Of a stretch of 64,000 nucleotides of DNA, positions 1 through 7,547 are shown piece after piece. The stretch is from an uncultured Flammeovirgaceae bacterium (GTDB lineage: Bacteria; Bacteroidota; Bacteroidia; Cytophagales; Cyclobacteriaceae). The notes under the pieces were generated by a model that did no database searches, was not told the DNA's origin, and worked only from the letters and a program-made list of their open reading frames with translations. The first letter of the stretch is position 1. Each line of letters opens with the position of its first letter. The stretch is taken from the NCBI GenBank assembly GCA_937883755.1, contig CAKZYA010000003.1, positions 141,319 to 205,318 of the forward strand, read 5' to 3'. The position numbers and the translations under genes were made by a program.

Positions 1-895
1 TTACATCGCCCATGTCCAAAATTCGGCGAGCCATGCGGTCAGGGTAGAAAACATCTAGTGCTTCCATCTTCTCACCGTTGCTGACGAACTTGATTGGCTT
101 TTCAACGACGGTTTTAATAGATAGAGCCGCTCCACCTCGAGTATCACCATCTAGCTTCGTCAGTACAACTCCGTCAAAATTGAGGCGTTCGTTAAAGGCT
201 TTTGCAGTGTTTACCGCATCCTGCCCCGTCATGGCGTCAACCACAAATAGGGTTTCGCTAGGGTTTAAGGCTTCTTTCAATGCGGCAATTTCATTCATCA
301 TCGCCTCGTCAATGGCTAGTCGTCCCGCTGTATCCACAATGACTACCTTCTTGCCATTTTGCTTAGCATGGCTAATGGCATTTTTGGCAATTTCAACGGG
401 ATTCTTATTTTCTGGCTCAGCGTAAACATCCACTCCTACTTGTTCACCTAAGACTTTTAATTGGTCAATGGCAGCCGGACGATAGATATCGCAAGCTGTG
501 AGTAGCACGTTACGGCCTTGTTTCTTAAGGTAATTGGCAAATTTCCCTGAGAAGGTCGTTTTACCCGAACCTTGCAAGCCCGAAATCAAAACAATAGCTG
601 GATCACCGGTAATATTGACCCCAACTCGACTACCTCCCATCAATTCAGCTAGCTCCTCTTCAACAATCTTGGTGAGCAACTGACCAGGTGAAACCGCAAT
701 TAGTACATCGCGACCTAGAGCCTCTTCTTTAATTTTATCAGTGACCTGTTTAGCAACTTTGTAGTTTACGTCGGCATCAATCAGTGCTCGGCGAATTTCT
801 TTAACCGTAGTAGCTACGTTAATCTCAGTGATCTGACCTTGCCCTTTCAGGGTTTTGAAGGCCTGATCTAGGCGATTACTTAAATTATCAAACAT
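1..895 (-). CDS. ffh: Signal recognition particle protein Ffh, C-terminal part cut off by window edge
   Basis: This is the GTPase of the bacterial signal recognition particle, which binds signal peptides together with the SRP RNA and hands ribosomes to FtsY at the inner membrane. Reading from ATG at 895, about 298 residues are visible and the frame is still open at base 1, so roughly a third of the usual 440-450 residues is missing, namely the end of the G domain and the methionine-rich M domain. The N-terminal helical domain opens [13 protein letters not shown]. The G1 loop reads GLQGSGKTT and is followed by ACDIYRPAA, then the G3 motif VDTAGR and the G4 motif [21 protein letters not shown] -7 element at 942-949 and a palindrome at 909-938 lie just upstream. 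Identification is secure; only the end is unseen. Confidence 0.97.
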   Translation of the reverse strand, partial: MFDNLSNRLDQAFKTLKGQGQITEINVATTVKEIRRALIDADVNYKVAKQVTDKIKEEALGRDVLIAVSPGQLLTKIVEEELAELMGGSRVGVNITGDPAIVLISGLQGSGKTTFSGKFANYLKKQGRNVLLTACDIYRPAAIDQLKVLGEQVGVDVYAEPENKNPVEIAKNAISHAKQNGKKVVIVDTAGRLAIDEAMMNEIAALKEALNPSETLFVVDAMTGQDAVNTAKAFNERLNFDGVVLTKLDGDTRGGAALSIKTVVEKPIKFVSNGEKMEALDVFYPDRMARRILDMGDV

Positions 896-908
896 AATAA
901 GTGTATTA

Positions 909-949
909 ATTATCGGTGGACAGTATACTGTCGATAATGATCAAAGTTA
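909..949 (-). promoter_or_regulatory. Likely ffh promoter (-7 element) with palindrome over the expected transcript start
   Basis: On the minus strand, 949-942 reads TAACTTTG, a perfect match to the Bacteroidota -7 consensus TAnnTTTG. No convincing -33 TTG was found at the usual distance. Just downstream, 909-938 is a near-perfect palindrome: ATTATCG (909-915) pairs with CGATAAT (932-938) and ACAGTA (920-925) with TACTGT (926-931), with four unpaired bases at 916-919. It lies where the transcript should begin, so it could be an operator or a 5' UTR hairpin. The function is inferred. Confidence 0.5.
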
Positions 950-1448
950 GTACTTATACCACAGAAATAATAAAGTTTACGGACGGATTGTTTCTTGCTT
1001 TCTGAGAATGGACTCTAACACAATTGTACTTTTAGAATACAATGGAGTACAAGGAAAACTGTTGATTAACCTCACACTTAAGTCAGTTACTTTTCTCACT
1101 TTTTCATACAACATGTAAGCAAAACGATTTAATGAGGGAATATTTAGCCAGTCAGCGCTAAAGAAAATAGTAAAGTATTAGCACTTTTCAGTTGTAAAAT
1201 CCTGATTATCAATTAATCGATAGAAACCCTTAATTACATAATGAGCAGATTATTACTAAAGCTAAATATAAATCTAAGTAACTCAGCACTCAAGATTATC
1301 GGGTAATTCTGAGATAATCTATGATAAAAACTTACATAAAATTAGAGCTGATAGCAATGCGATGGAATTGCTAATACTATGACCACTCCAATTCTTTTAG
1401 TATATTTATTATTAGAAAAGTATAATTATTCACATCATTATTAAGCGT
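950..1448. other. Intergenic, AT-rich, between divergent ffh and terB-like gene
   Basis: No coding region or RNA gene was recognised here. The only structure noted is an 8-bp inverted repeat, AGATTATC (1293-1300) and GATAATCT (1313-1320), separated by 12 bases. It is about 130 bp upstream of the downstream gene and its role is unknown. Confidence 0.5.
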
Positions 1449-1889
1449 ATGGAGTTATTGGATTTGTTTACCGGAAAGAAAAAGAAGTTAGCGAAGGGGC
1501 ACATGAAGAACTTGCTTGAAGTTGCGTATTCGGATGGTGAATTTGATGAACTAGAAATAGAGTATCTTCTCTCACTAGCTGGGAGGTTTAATATTTCTGA
1601 AGCAGAGCTTAAGTTAATTAAAGAAAACCCCAGTTTAGTAGATTATCAGGCTCCTACTCGCGACCAGCAGCGGTTTGAGCATCTATATCAGCTGGTTAAT
1701 ATGATGATGATTGATGGAGCAATTCACGAGCAGGAAGTAGAAATTTGCAAGAAATATGCACTTAAGCTCAGCTTGCGACCTGAATTTGTAGATGATATGG
1801 TAAAGGCTATTCCTGAGTCACGCGCTAATGAGGTGCCTACTGACGTAGTGATTGCTCGGTTACTAAAAATAGCACAAGAACGAGAGTGA
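1449..1889 (+). CDS. TerB-like tellurite-resistance family protein
   Basis: The 146-residue protein is predicted cytosolic, with no signal peptide or membrane segment. It resembles the TerB/DjlA N-terminal fold: two helical repeats, each with an acidic dSDGEF- or DGAIHEQE-like turn (near residues 28-35 and 94-100) of the kind that binds divalent metal in TerB. The family is found in tellurite/stress clusters and as stand-alone proteins in Bacteroidota, where its exact job is unclear. No other ter genes are nearby, so a tellurite role should not be assumed. A strong terminator follows at 1924-1959, which suggests a monocistronic unit. Confidence 0.75.
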   Translation: MELLDLFTGKKKKLAKGHMKNLLEVAYSDGEFDELEIEYLLSLAGRFNISEAELKLIKENPSLVDYQAPTRDQQRFEHLYQLVNMMMIDGAIHEQEVEICKKYALKLSLRPEFVDDMVKAIPESRANEVPTDVVIARLLKIAQERE

Positions 1890-1923
1890 ATCTTACCTAA
1901 GTCGGGCATAAGAATTATAGGTA

Positions 1924-1959
1924 GGTCGGATGTTATTTGAACATTCGGCCATTTTTTTT
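1924..1959 (+). terminator. Rho-independent terminator after the TerB-like gene
   Basis: An 11-bp stem (1924-1934 with 1940-1950, two G-T wobbles) with a 5-base loop is followed by eight T residues at 1952-1959. It lies 35 bp past the stop codon, in the right orientation. Confidence 0.85.
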
Positions 1960-2003
1960 ATTATTTATGCAGGGAATTTCCTGACTACCTAACAATAATT
2001 ACT

Positions 2004-3215
2004 TTGACTTTTAAAGAATTTAGCCTACACCAAGACCTACTATCTGGTCTTGGTTCTATGGGGTTCGATGAACCAACCCCTATTCAAGAACAAACAATTC
2101 CCCCTATTCTTGCCGGAAGCGACATTATTGGTTGTGCCCAGACCGGAACAGGTAAAACAGCGGCGTATTTGCTCCCTACTATTCATCATATTTTACAACA
2201 TAAAGGAGAAGGCATCCAGGCGTTAGTCATTGCCCCTACTCGTGAGTTGGCCGGGCAGATTGATCAGCAACTAGAAGGCTTCTCTTATTTTACTCCTATT
2301 AGCTCCACCACGATTTACGGTGGGCAAGATGCTTCTTCGTTCGATAAGCAGAAGATGGCACTTAAAGGAGGTACCGAGATTGTAATTGCTACACCGGGTA
2401 AATTACTCACCCATCTAAATCTGGGTTACGTAAACCTGGATCATTTAAAGTTTTTTATTTTAGATGAAGCTGACAGAATGTTGGATATGGGCTTTTACGA
2501 CGATATTATGCGAATTGCTCATCACGTGCCTGAACATCGGCAAACACTTATGTTTTCGGCTACCATGCCGCCAAAAATTCGGCAATTAGCTAAAAACCTA
2601 TTAAAAGACCCTCATGAGGTAAACATTGCTATTTCTAAGCCCGCTGAGCGGATTATCCAGGCAGCATTTAGCGTACATGGGCATCAGAAACTAGGGTTGT
2701 TGGAACACTTGCTGCAAGCCAAAAAAGTAAATAGCCTGATTGTCTTTTGTGCTCGTAAGACTACTGTAAAAGAAGTTGGCAAAATTATTCAGAAGTTAGA
2801 CTATGAAGTAGCCGCTATTCATTCTGATTTAGAACAGTCTGAGCGGGAGAATATTCTGCGAAAGTTTAAAAACAAGCAACTAAATATTCTGGTAGCGACC
2901 GACATTTTGTCAAGAGGGATTGATGTAGAAGGAATTGAATTGGTGATCAATTACGACGTACCGAACGATGCCGAAGATTATGTTCACCGTATTGGTCGCA
3001 CCGCGAGAGCCGCTGCTCGGGGTGCTGCTTTTACTTTTATTACTCCAGACGAACAGAGTGCTTTTGCTCGCATTGAGAAGCTAATTGAGTCTACCGTACC
3101 GAAGGCAAAGGTACCAGCAAATTTGGGCGAAGCCCCAGCCTACACTCCTAATCAGCGTAGAGGAAGAGGCGGGAATGGAAACCGTAAGCGTTCTGGTAAA
3201 TGGAGAAAAAAATAA
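2004..3215 (+). CDS. DEAD-box ATP-dependent RNA helicase, RhlE-like
   Basis: This ATP-driven RNA unwinding enzyme probably works in ribosome assembly or RNA decay. The 403-residue protein has the full motif set: Q motif (FDEPTPIQEQ, 21-30), Walker A AQTGTGKT (45-52), Ia PTRELAGQ, DEAD (154-157), SAT (185-187), and the helicase C domain with HRIGRTARA. A basic glycine/arginine tail (RGRGGNGNRKRSGKWRKK) may bind RNA. The proposed start is TTG at 2004: MTFKEF matches the usual start of the family, and the first in-frame ATG would remove part of the Q-motif region. The stop abuts that of the convergent hydrolase-OsmC gene with no gap. The RhlE subgroup assignment is by overall resemblance. Confidence 0.93.
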   Translation: MTFKEFSLHQDLLSGLGSMGFDEPTPIQEQTIPPILAGSDIIGCAQTGTGKTAAYLLPTIHHILQHKGEGIQALVIAPTRELAGQIDQQLEGFSYFTPISSTTIYGGQDASSFDKQKMALKGGTEIVIATPGKLLTHLNLGYVNLDHLKFFILDEADRMLDMGFYDDIMRIAHHVPEHRQTLMFSATMPPKIRQLAKNLLKDPHEVNIAISKPAERIIQAAFSVHGHQKLGLLEHLLQAKKVNSLIVFCARKTTVKEVGKIIQKLDYEVAAIHSDLEQSERENILRKFKNKQLNILVATDILSRGIDVEGIELVINYDVPNDAEDYVHRIGRTARAAARGAAFTFITPDEQSAFARIEKLIESTVPKAKVPANLGEAPAYTPNQRRGRGGNGNRKRSGKWRKK

Positions 3216-4427
3216 CTACGACAGTTCTTTCAAAGTAGTATCTACTTTAACTGAAGTGTGCAAGGTCTTGTGTACTGGACACTTGTCGGCAATCTCTCGC
3301 AGCCGCTCTCGTTGCTGGTCGGTTAGGTTGCCTTTCACCTCTACTATTCGTTCTATATGGTCAATTTTCCTGGAAGGATCTTCACAATCCTGGCAATCTT
3401 CGTCGTATATCTTCTGATGTTTTAGGTGTACAACAACTTCTTCTAAAGGCCACTGCTTGTGATTGGCATACATGCGTAGAGTCATACCAGTGCAAGCTCC
3501 TAGACTGCCTGCCAGTAAATCATAGGGAGAAGGGCCTAAATCCAAACCTCCTACCGACTCGGGTTCGTCAGCTGTGAGAGAGTGTTGTCCTACCATGATT
3601 TCGGTAGTATAGGTTGATCCAGTATGAGTCACTACCTGTAAATCGGTAGAAAGGGGAGTAGGAGTATGGGGCATAATGTAGCGGGCTACCCAAGCAGAAA
3701 TTATATCTCCCACGTAGAGAGAGTCTTCTTTATTGCTAAGCAAATGGTCAGCATTATCCAGCGAAATAAATGATTTGGGGTGCCGCGCCTGTTGATAGAT
3801 TTCAGCGGCATTATCTATACTAACGGTTTGGTCGATAGGGGAGTGTAAGATGAGTAATGGCTTACGGATTTTCTCAATCTGGTGATCGTGGTGAGCACTT
3901 TCTAGATCATCTAGAAACTGTTTTTTAATAGTAAAAGCCCGTCCGCCCAAAGAGACATTAGCCTCCCCTGCCGACTTAATTTCCTCAATATCTTCTTTGA
4001 TAAGGTGTTGTACATGTTCAGGGGCAGCCGGAGCACCGATGGTAGCCACTGCCTCTACGGATTCAATTCGGTTGCTGGCAATGAGTACGGCTGCTCCACC
4101 TAATGAATGACCAATGAGTAATTTGGGAGCCTGGTAATGAGTTGCCAGGAAGTGGGCGGCGGATTCTAAATCCTGAACATTGGTAGAGAAGTTAGTATCA
4201 GAGAAGTCGCCTTCGCTTTCTCCTAGTCCGGTAAAGTCAAACCGTAACACAGCCATACCTTTTTGCGTGAGTGCCCGGCTGATATGGCTGACGGCATTCA
4301 GATTTTTACTACATGTAAAACAGTGGGCGAAAATAGCGAAGGCATGAGGGTTATTATCAGCGGGCATCTCGAGCCGAGCTGCTAACTGATGACCATTTTG
4401 ACTGGGAAATGTAAGTGTTCTAGACAT
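3216..4427 (-). CDS. Bifunctional alpha/beta hydrolase / OsmC-like fusion protein
   Basis: Two enzymes are joined in one 403-residue chain. Residues 1-250 are a serine alpha/beta hydrolase with nucleophile S108 in GHSLGG, probable acid D199 in SPIDQ, and H228 in NADHLL. Residues 255-403 are an OsmC/Ohr-type domain with the two redox cysteines C312 (SLGACTG) and C383 (DKCPVHK), expected to reduce organic or fatty-acid peroxides. The fusion suggests coupled hydrolysis and detoxification of lipid hydroperoxides, but the substrate is inferred. ATG at 4427 (MSRTLTF) is preferred over a start 20 residues upstream because it begins at the first beta strand. The protein is cytosolic. Confidence 0.9.
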   Translation of the reverse strand: MSRTLTFPSQNGHQLAARLEMPADNNPHAFAIFAHCFTCSKNLNAVSHISRALTQKGMAVLRFDFTGLGESEGDFSDTNFSTNVQDLESAAHFLATHYQAPKLLIGHSLGGAAVLIASNRIESVEAVATIGAPAAPEHVQHLIKEDIEEIKSAGEANVSLGGRAFTIKKQFLDDLESAHHDHQIEKIRKPLLILHSPIDQTVSIDNAAEIYQQARHPKSFISLDNADHLLSNKEDSLYVGDIISAWVARYIMPHTPTPLSTDLQVVTHTGSTYTTEIMVGQHSLTADEPESVGGLDLGPSPYDLLAGSLGACTGMTLRMYANHKQWPLEEVVVHLKHQKIYDEDCQDCEDPSRKIDHIERIVEVKGNLTDQQRERLREIADKCPVHKTLHTSVKVDTTLKELS

Positions 4428-4522
4428 ATTAAAAAGTAAAATAGGTACATATGAAAATACGGATAAAAGTCTGCTGACGAAAGTCATCCTAATGACGAAG
4501 TGCAGAAAAAGGAGAAATGAAA

Positions 4523-4552
4523 AACACCCGTCTCAGAAGTGAAACGGGTGTT
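4523..4552 (-). terminator. Terminator downstream of tRNA-Met
   Basis: AACACCCGT (4523-4531) pairs perfectly with ACGGGTGTT (4544-4552). On the minus strand the stem starts three bases past the tRNA 3' end and runs into a short T tract made by the A residues at 4520-4524. Confidence 0.75.
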
Positions 4553-4554
4553 CG

Positions 4555-4631
4555 TGGTAGCGAGGACGGGAGTTGAACCCGTGACCTCAGGGTTATGAAT
4601 CCTGCGCTCTAACCATCTGAGCTACCTCGCC
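4555..4631 (-). tRNA. tRNA-Met (anticodon CAU)
   Basis: On the minus strand the 77-base gene starts GGCGAGGTAGCTCAG and ends with an encoded CCA. It has a D arm, an anticodon loop TTCATAA (anticodon CAT), a variable loop, and a T arm ACGGG-TTCAACT-CCCGT. The acceptor stem pairs 7 of 7, with G1-U72 as a wobble. The sequence looks like the elongator tRNA-Met of Bacteroidota. A lysidine-modified tRNA-Ile2 cannot be excluded from sequence alone. An upstream decayed copy lies at 4658-4717 and the promoter at 4732-4761. Confidence 0.92.
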
Positions 4632-4657
4632 ATCTTAAATTTACTTAGTTTCATGAG

Positions 4658-4717
4658 TCTCAGGGTTATGAATCCTGTGCTCTAACCATCCGGGGCGCGT
4701 AGCCTGAGCTACCTTGC
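4658..4717 (-). pseudogene. Decayed tandem copy of tRNA-Met (5' half, with a D-loop insertion)
   Basis: Reading on the minus strand, the stretch repeats the acceptor 5' strand, D arm and whole anticodon arm of the tRNA-Met at 4555-4631 with few changes. A block of about 14 bases (near 4691-4704) is inserted in the D loop, and similarity stops right after the anticodon arm, so the variable loop, T arm and acceptor 3' strand are missing. It cannot fold as a tRNA. It lies between the promoter and the intact gene, so it should be transcribed with it. Confidence 0.85.
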
Positions 4718-4731
4718 TGTGAAACGGATTG

Positions 4732-4761
4732 CAAAATTACAAAGATGCTTGGGAACTACAA
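4732..4761 (-). promoter_or_regulatory. Promoter for the tRNA-Met unit
   Basis: On the minus strand there is TTG (4761-4759), a 19-bp spacer and TAATTTTG (4739-4732), matching the Bacteroidota TTG/TAnnTTTG pattern. The predicted start of transcription lies just before the decayed tRNA copy. Confidence 0.65.
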
Positions 4762-4885
4762 GCAATAATTATGGTAAAATTTTAGGTTCCGTTGGCGATC
4801 TGATCAAAAAAAACTACCTTGCAGTTGCTCAGTCACCCATTTACCCCAGGCGGAGTCGCTCGGATAAATGCTAATCTTTACTGAC

Positions 4886-5278
4886 ATGGATCATCAGTTC
4901 ACTGCCGAATTTGAGTTTAGGGCGTCTCGTAAGATGTTATTTCCTTATCTGACTACTGCTAGTGGGTTAGCTCAGTGGTTTGCTGATGACGTTACAATTA
5001 ATGAAGATAAAGTATTCTCATTCTTTTGGGATGGAGATGAGCACCGAGCTAAATTAGCCACCCAGCGTATCAACCGTTTTGTCCGCTTCGATTTTCTTAA
5101 CGGAACAGAAGACTCTTCTAACCAACCTTCTTTTCTGGAGATGCGCTTAGACACAAATGACCTTACTGGAACCGTATTTCTTAATGTAACAGATTCTATG
5201 ACGGCTGATGATGAAGAGGAATTTTACGAAATCTGGCTGCAGCTTACTGATAGCTTGAAAGAAATTGTGGGTGGGTAG
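4886..5278 (+). CDS. START-like (AHSA1/SRPBCC-type) domain protein
   Basis: This small cytosolic protein of about 130 residues consists of one helix-grip START-like domain: an opening strand (QFTAEFEFRAS), the GLAQWFADDV segment near residues 28-37 that is typical of the Bacteroidota family, and a long C-terminal helix (EEEFYEIWLQLTDSLKEI). The fold usually binds a hydrophobic ligand, but no ligand is known for this subgroup. ATG at 4886 is chosen because it puts the first strand at the N terminus, as in relatives; an in-frame ATG at 4868 adds six residues. It lies 57 bp upstream of an LptF/G permease, which suggests co-transcription and perhaps an envelope-lipid link. Confidence 0.8.
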   Translation: MDHQFTAEFEFRASRKMLFPYLTTASGLAQWFADDVTINEDKVFSFFWDGDEHRAKLATQRINRFVRFDFLNGTEDSSNQPSFLEMRLDTNDLTGTVFLNVTDSMTADDEEEFYEIWLQLTDSLKEIVGG

Positions 5279-5335
5279 CCGAAAAATCAACTAATTTCAA
5301 AATATTTTTCTAACGATTGCTGTTATAGCTAACGT

Positions 5336-6982
5336 ATGAAGAAGATTGACAAGCTCGTTATCAAATCGTTCGTCGGGCCTTTTCTTCTCACATTTGTCGT
5401 AGTGGTTTTCATTCTGCTTACGCAGTATATGCTTAAGTACTTTGACGACTTTGTGGGGAAAGGCCTAGGTGCAGAAGTGTTTGCCGAGTTACTGTTTTAT
5501 TTTAGTATCAACATGACTCCGGTGGCATTACCGTTGGCAGTGCTACTTTCCTCTCTTATGACTTTCGGAAACCTAGGAGAGCACTTTGAACTGACGGCTA
5601 TTAAGGGAGCCGGAATCTCACTCACCCGCGCACTTCGTCCCCTTTTCTTTTTTGTTACTTTAATTTCTATTGTCGCTTTCCTCTCCAATAACTTTGTGGT
5701 GCCCAAAGCGAACCTTAAAGCATATAGCTTACTGTACGATATCAAGCAAAAGAAGCCAGCGTTAGATATTCAAGAGGGTGTTTTCTACGGGGGAATTCCG
5801 AACTTCAAAATAAAAATCAATAAGAAGTTTCCGGATGGCGAGACAATTAAAGATGTTATCATTTACGACCATAGTACTGGACTGGGCAATCGGGATGTGA
5901 TACTGGCAGATTCGGGTAAAATGTATACGATCCAAAATGATCGTTACCTAATGCTAGAGCTTTTCAAAGGCAATCGTTACTCAGAAACTACCAAGTTGCT
6001 CGCTAGCTCCAGCCAAGGTACGGGGAGTGAGCAGTTTGTTCGCAACAACTTCGATACCACCAAAATGATCTTTGATCTAGCAAGTTTTGATCTTCAGCGT
6101 ACTAAGGAGGAGTATTTTGCCTCCCACAGGCGAATGCAAACCATGGAGCAACTATCCCGATCCATAGATTCTATGCAGTACGAGAAACTAGCGATTAAGT
6201 ACGATGCTTTTGCTGGTTCTACTAACTTTTATAATTATCATCTTCGCTATGACTCACTGATGCCCGAAGGGTTAGAAGAGCAAATTGTGGTACCAGAAGT
6301 TGAGATTGATTCGGTTGATAGCGTAGAAAATGTTCGTCAAGGCGGATTGCTGAGTATGGAATCGAGTGCCATTAAAGCCGGAAATCTGAAGCGACAACGA
6401 CAGCAAATTCAGGAAAATGTGGATGACATAGTACACACCAAAAAGAAATATCAAGTCACTGAGATTGATACTGCCCTAATTGCCCTGGCTGAAGGGGAAA
6501 TTGAGGAAAAGGAAAAAACTGGCATTGTTTCTAAAGCACTGAATCAAAGCCGGACAATTAAAAATACCCTTCAGATTAATGTGCAAAAATTACGAAGACT
6601 CGAGAGTGAAATTCATAAAAACACCTACGAGAGCTATAAAAAAGTGACCCAGGCTCTGTCTTGTCTAATTATGTTTTTAATTGGTGCTCCGCTGGGAGCG
6701 ATTATTAAACGGGGAGGCTTGGGTGTACCGGTATTAATTTCGGTATGCTTCTTCATTGCCTTTTATGTAGTGACTGAAATGAGCCGAAAATGGGCCGAAG
6801 AGCTAGTGATGAGTGCTGAAATGGCGGTTTGGCTTCCTAACTTAGTATTATTGCCTTTCGGTATCATCTTTCTCATTCAGGCTCGCCTCGATGCTCGTTT
6901 ACTAGAAGGCGATTTTTATCGGGTTCTGTTTGATCAACTGTGGGGACACTGGAAAAAGCTGAGCAAAAAATCAGCAGGTTGA
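5336..6982 (+). CDS. LptF/LptG family permease (YjgP/YjgQ)
   Basis: This is a membrane subunit of the LptB2FG ABC transporter, which extracts lipopolysaccharide from the inner membrane. The 548-residue protein has three membrane segments at the N terminus (about 12-36, 50-80 and 98-122) and three at the C terminus (about 440-535). A large periplasmic part lies between them. Family members usually have about 360 residues. Here the middle part is about 310 residues and includes a charged, probably coiled-coil stretch (about 375-430) before the fourth membrane segment. Long forms are common in Bacteroidota. It follows a START-like protein and precedes rpsO. Whether it acts as F or G cannot be settled. 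Confidence 0.9.
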   Translation: MKKIDKLVIKSFVGPFLLTFVVVVFILLTQYMLKYFDDFVGKGLGAEVFAELLFYFSINMTPVALPLAVLLSSLMTFGNLGEHFELTAIKGAGISLTRALRPLFFFVTLISIVAFLSNNFVVPKANLKAYSLLYDIKQKKPALDIQEGVFYGGIPNFKIKINKKFPDGETIKDVIIYDHSTGLGNRDVILADSGKMYTIQNDRYLMLELFKGNRYSETTKLLASSSQGTGSEQFVRNNFDTTKMIFDLASFDLQRTKEEYFASHRRMQTMEQLSRSIDSMQYEKLAIKYDAFAGSTNFYNYHLRYDSLMPEGLEEQIVVPEVEIDSVDSVENVRQGGLLSMESSAIKAGNLKRQRQQIQENVDDIVHTKKKYQVTEIDTALIALAEGEIEEKEKTGIVSKALNQSRTIKNTLQINVQKLRRLESEIHKNTYESYKKVTQALSCLIMFLIGAPLGAIIKRGGLGVPVLISVCFFIAFYVVTEMSRKWAEELVMSAEMAVWLPNLVLLPFGIIFLIQARLDARLLEGDFYRVLFDQLWGHWKKLSKKSAG

Positions 6983-7021
6983 ACGAAAAAGTTTTTAAAT
7001 CAGTTTACCCAGGCGAGCAGT

Positions 7022-7053
7022 ATTGTAAATCAGTATTATTATTGATAACTTTG
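7022..7053 (+). promoter_or_regulatory. rpsO promoter
   Basis: ATTG at 7022-7025, a 20-bp spacer and TAACTTTG at 7046-7053 form an exact Bacteroidota housekeeping promoter, 45 bp upstream of the rpsO start codon. Confidence 0.8.
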
Positions 7054-7098
7054 TGCCCTATTTCCAAAATCTAAAACCAATAGTGTAAAAATATACGC

Positions 7099-7374
7099 AT
7101 GTACTTAAGTTCAGAAAAAAAGCAAGAGCTATTTGAAAACCACAGCCGCTCTAAATCTAAAGCCGACTCAGGTTCGGCTGAATCCCAGATAGCTTTGTAT
7201 ACTTATCGTATTGCCCATCTGACGGAGCACCTGAAGCAAAACAAGAAAGATCATTCATCTCGTAGAGGTTTGCTGAAGTTAGTTGGTAAGCGTAAGCGAT
7301 TGCTAGAATATCTGCACGATCGTGATATTGAACGCTACCGAGCCGTATTAGCTGATTTAAAGCTACGTAAGTAG
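7099..7374 (+). CDS. rpsO: 30S ribosomal protein S15
   Basis: This primary 16S rRNA-binding protein of the small-subunit platform is 91 residues, the usual length. It shows the family features [21 protein letters not shown] (here residues about 26-46), [18 protein letters not shown] and the C-terminal DIERYR helix. It has its own promoter (7022-7053) and a terminator (7387-7421), and precedes pnp as in many bacteria. The terminator between them suggests that part of the transcription stops before pnp. Confidence 0.98.
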   Translation: MYLSSEKKQELFENHSRSKSKADSGSAESQIALYTYRIAHLTEHLKQNKKDHSSRRGLLKLVGKRKRLLEYLHDRDIERYRAVLADLKLRK

Positions 7375-7386
7375 TGAAAATAAAAA

Positions 7387-7421
7387 AGGGGAAGTGTAGG
7401 CTTCCCCTATTTGCATTTTTT
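7387..7421 (+). terminator. rpsO-pnp intergenic terminator
   Basis: AGGGGAAG (7387-7394) pairs with CTTCCCCT (7401-7408) around a 6-base loop and is followed by a T-rich tail with six Ts at 7416-7421. It is 12 bp past the rpsO stop. Confidence 0.8.
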
Positions 7422-7547
7422 CCATAGTCTCTTCCAAATAATTTTCACTTTTTAGTATTGACATCCAGCGTCATTAGTAAAATAAATCTATACTACTGAT
7501 TAGTGTAAAGTTCTTACGAACAGCAATTCATTTTACCCATATTTCTT

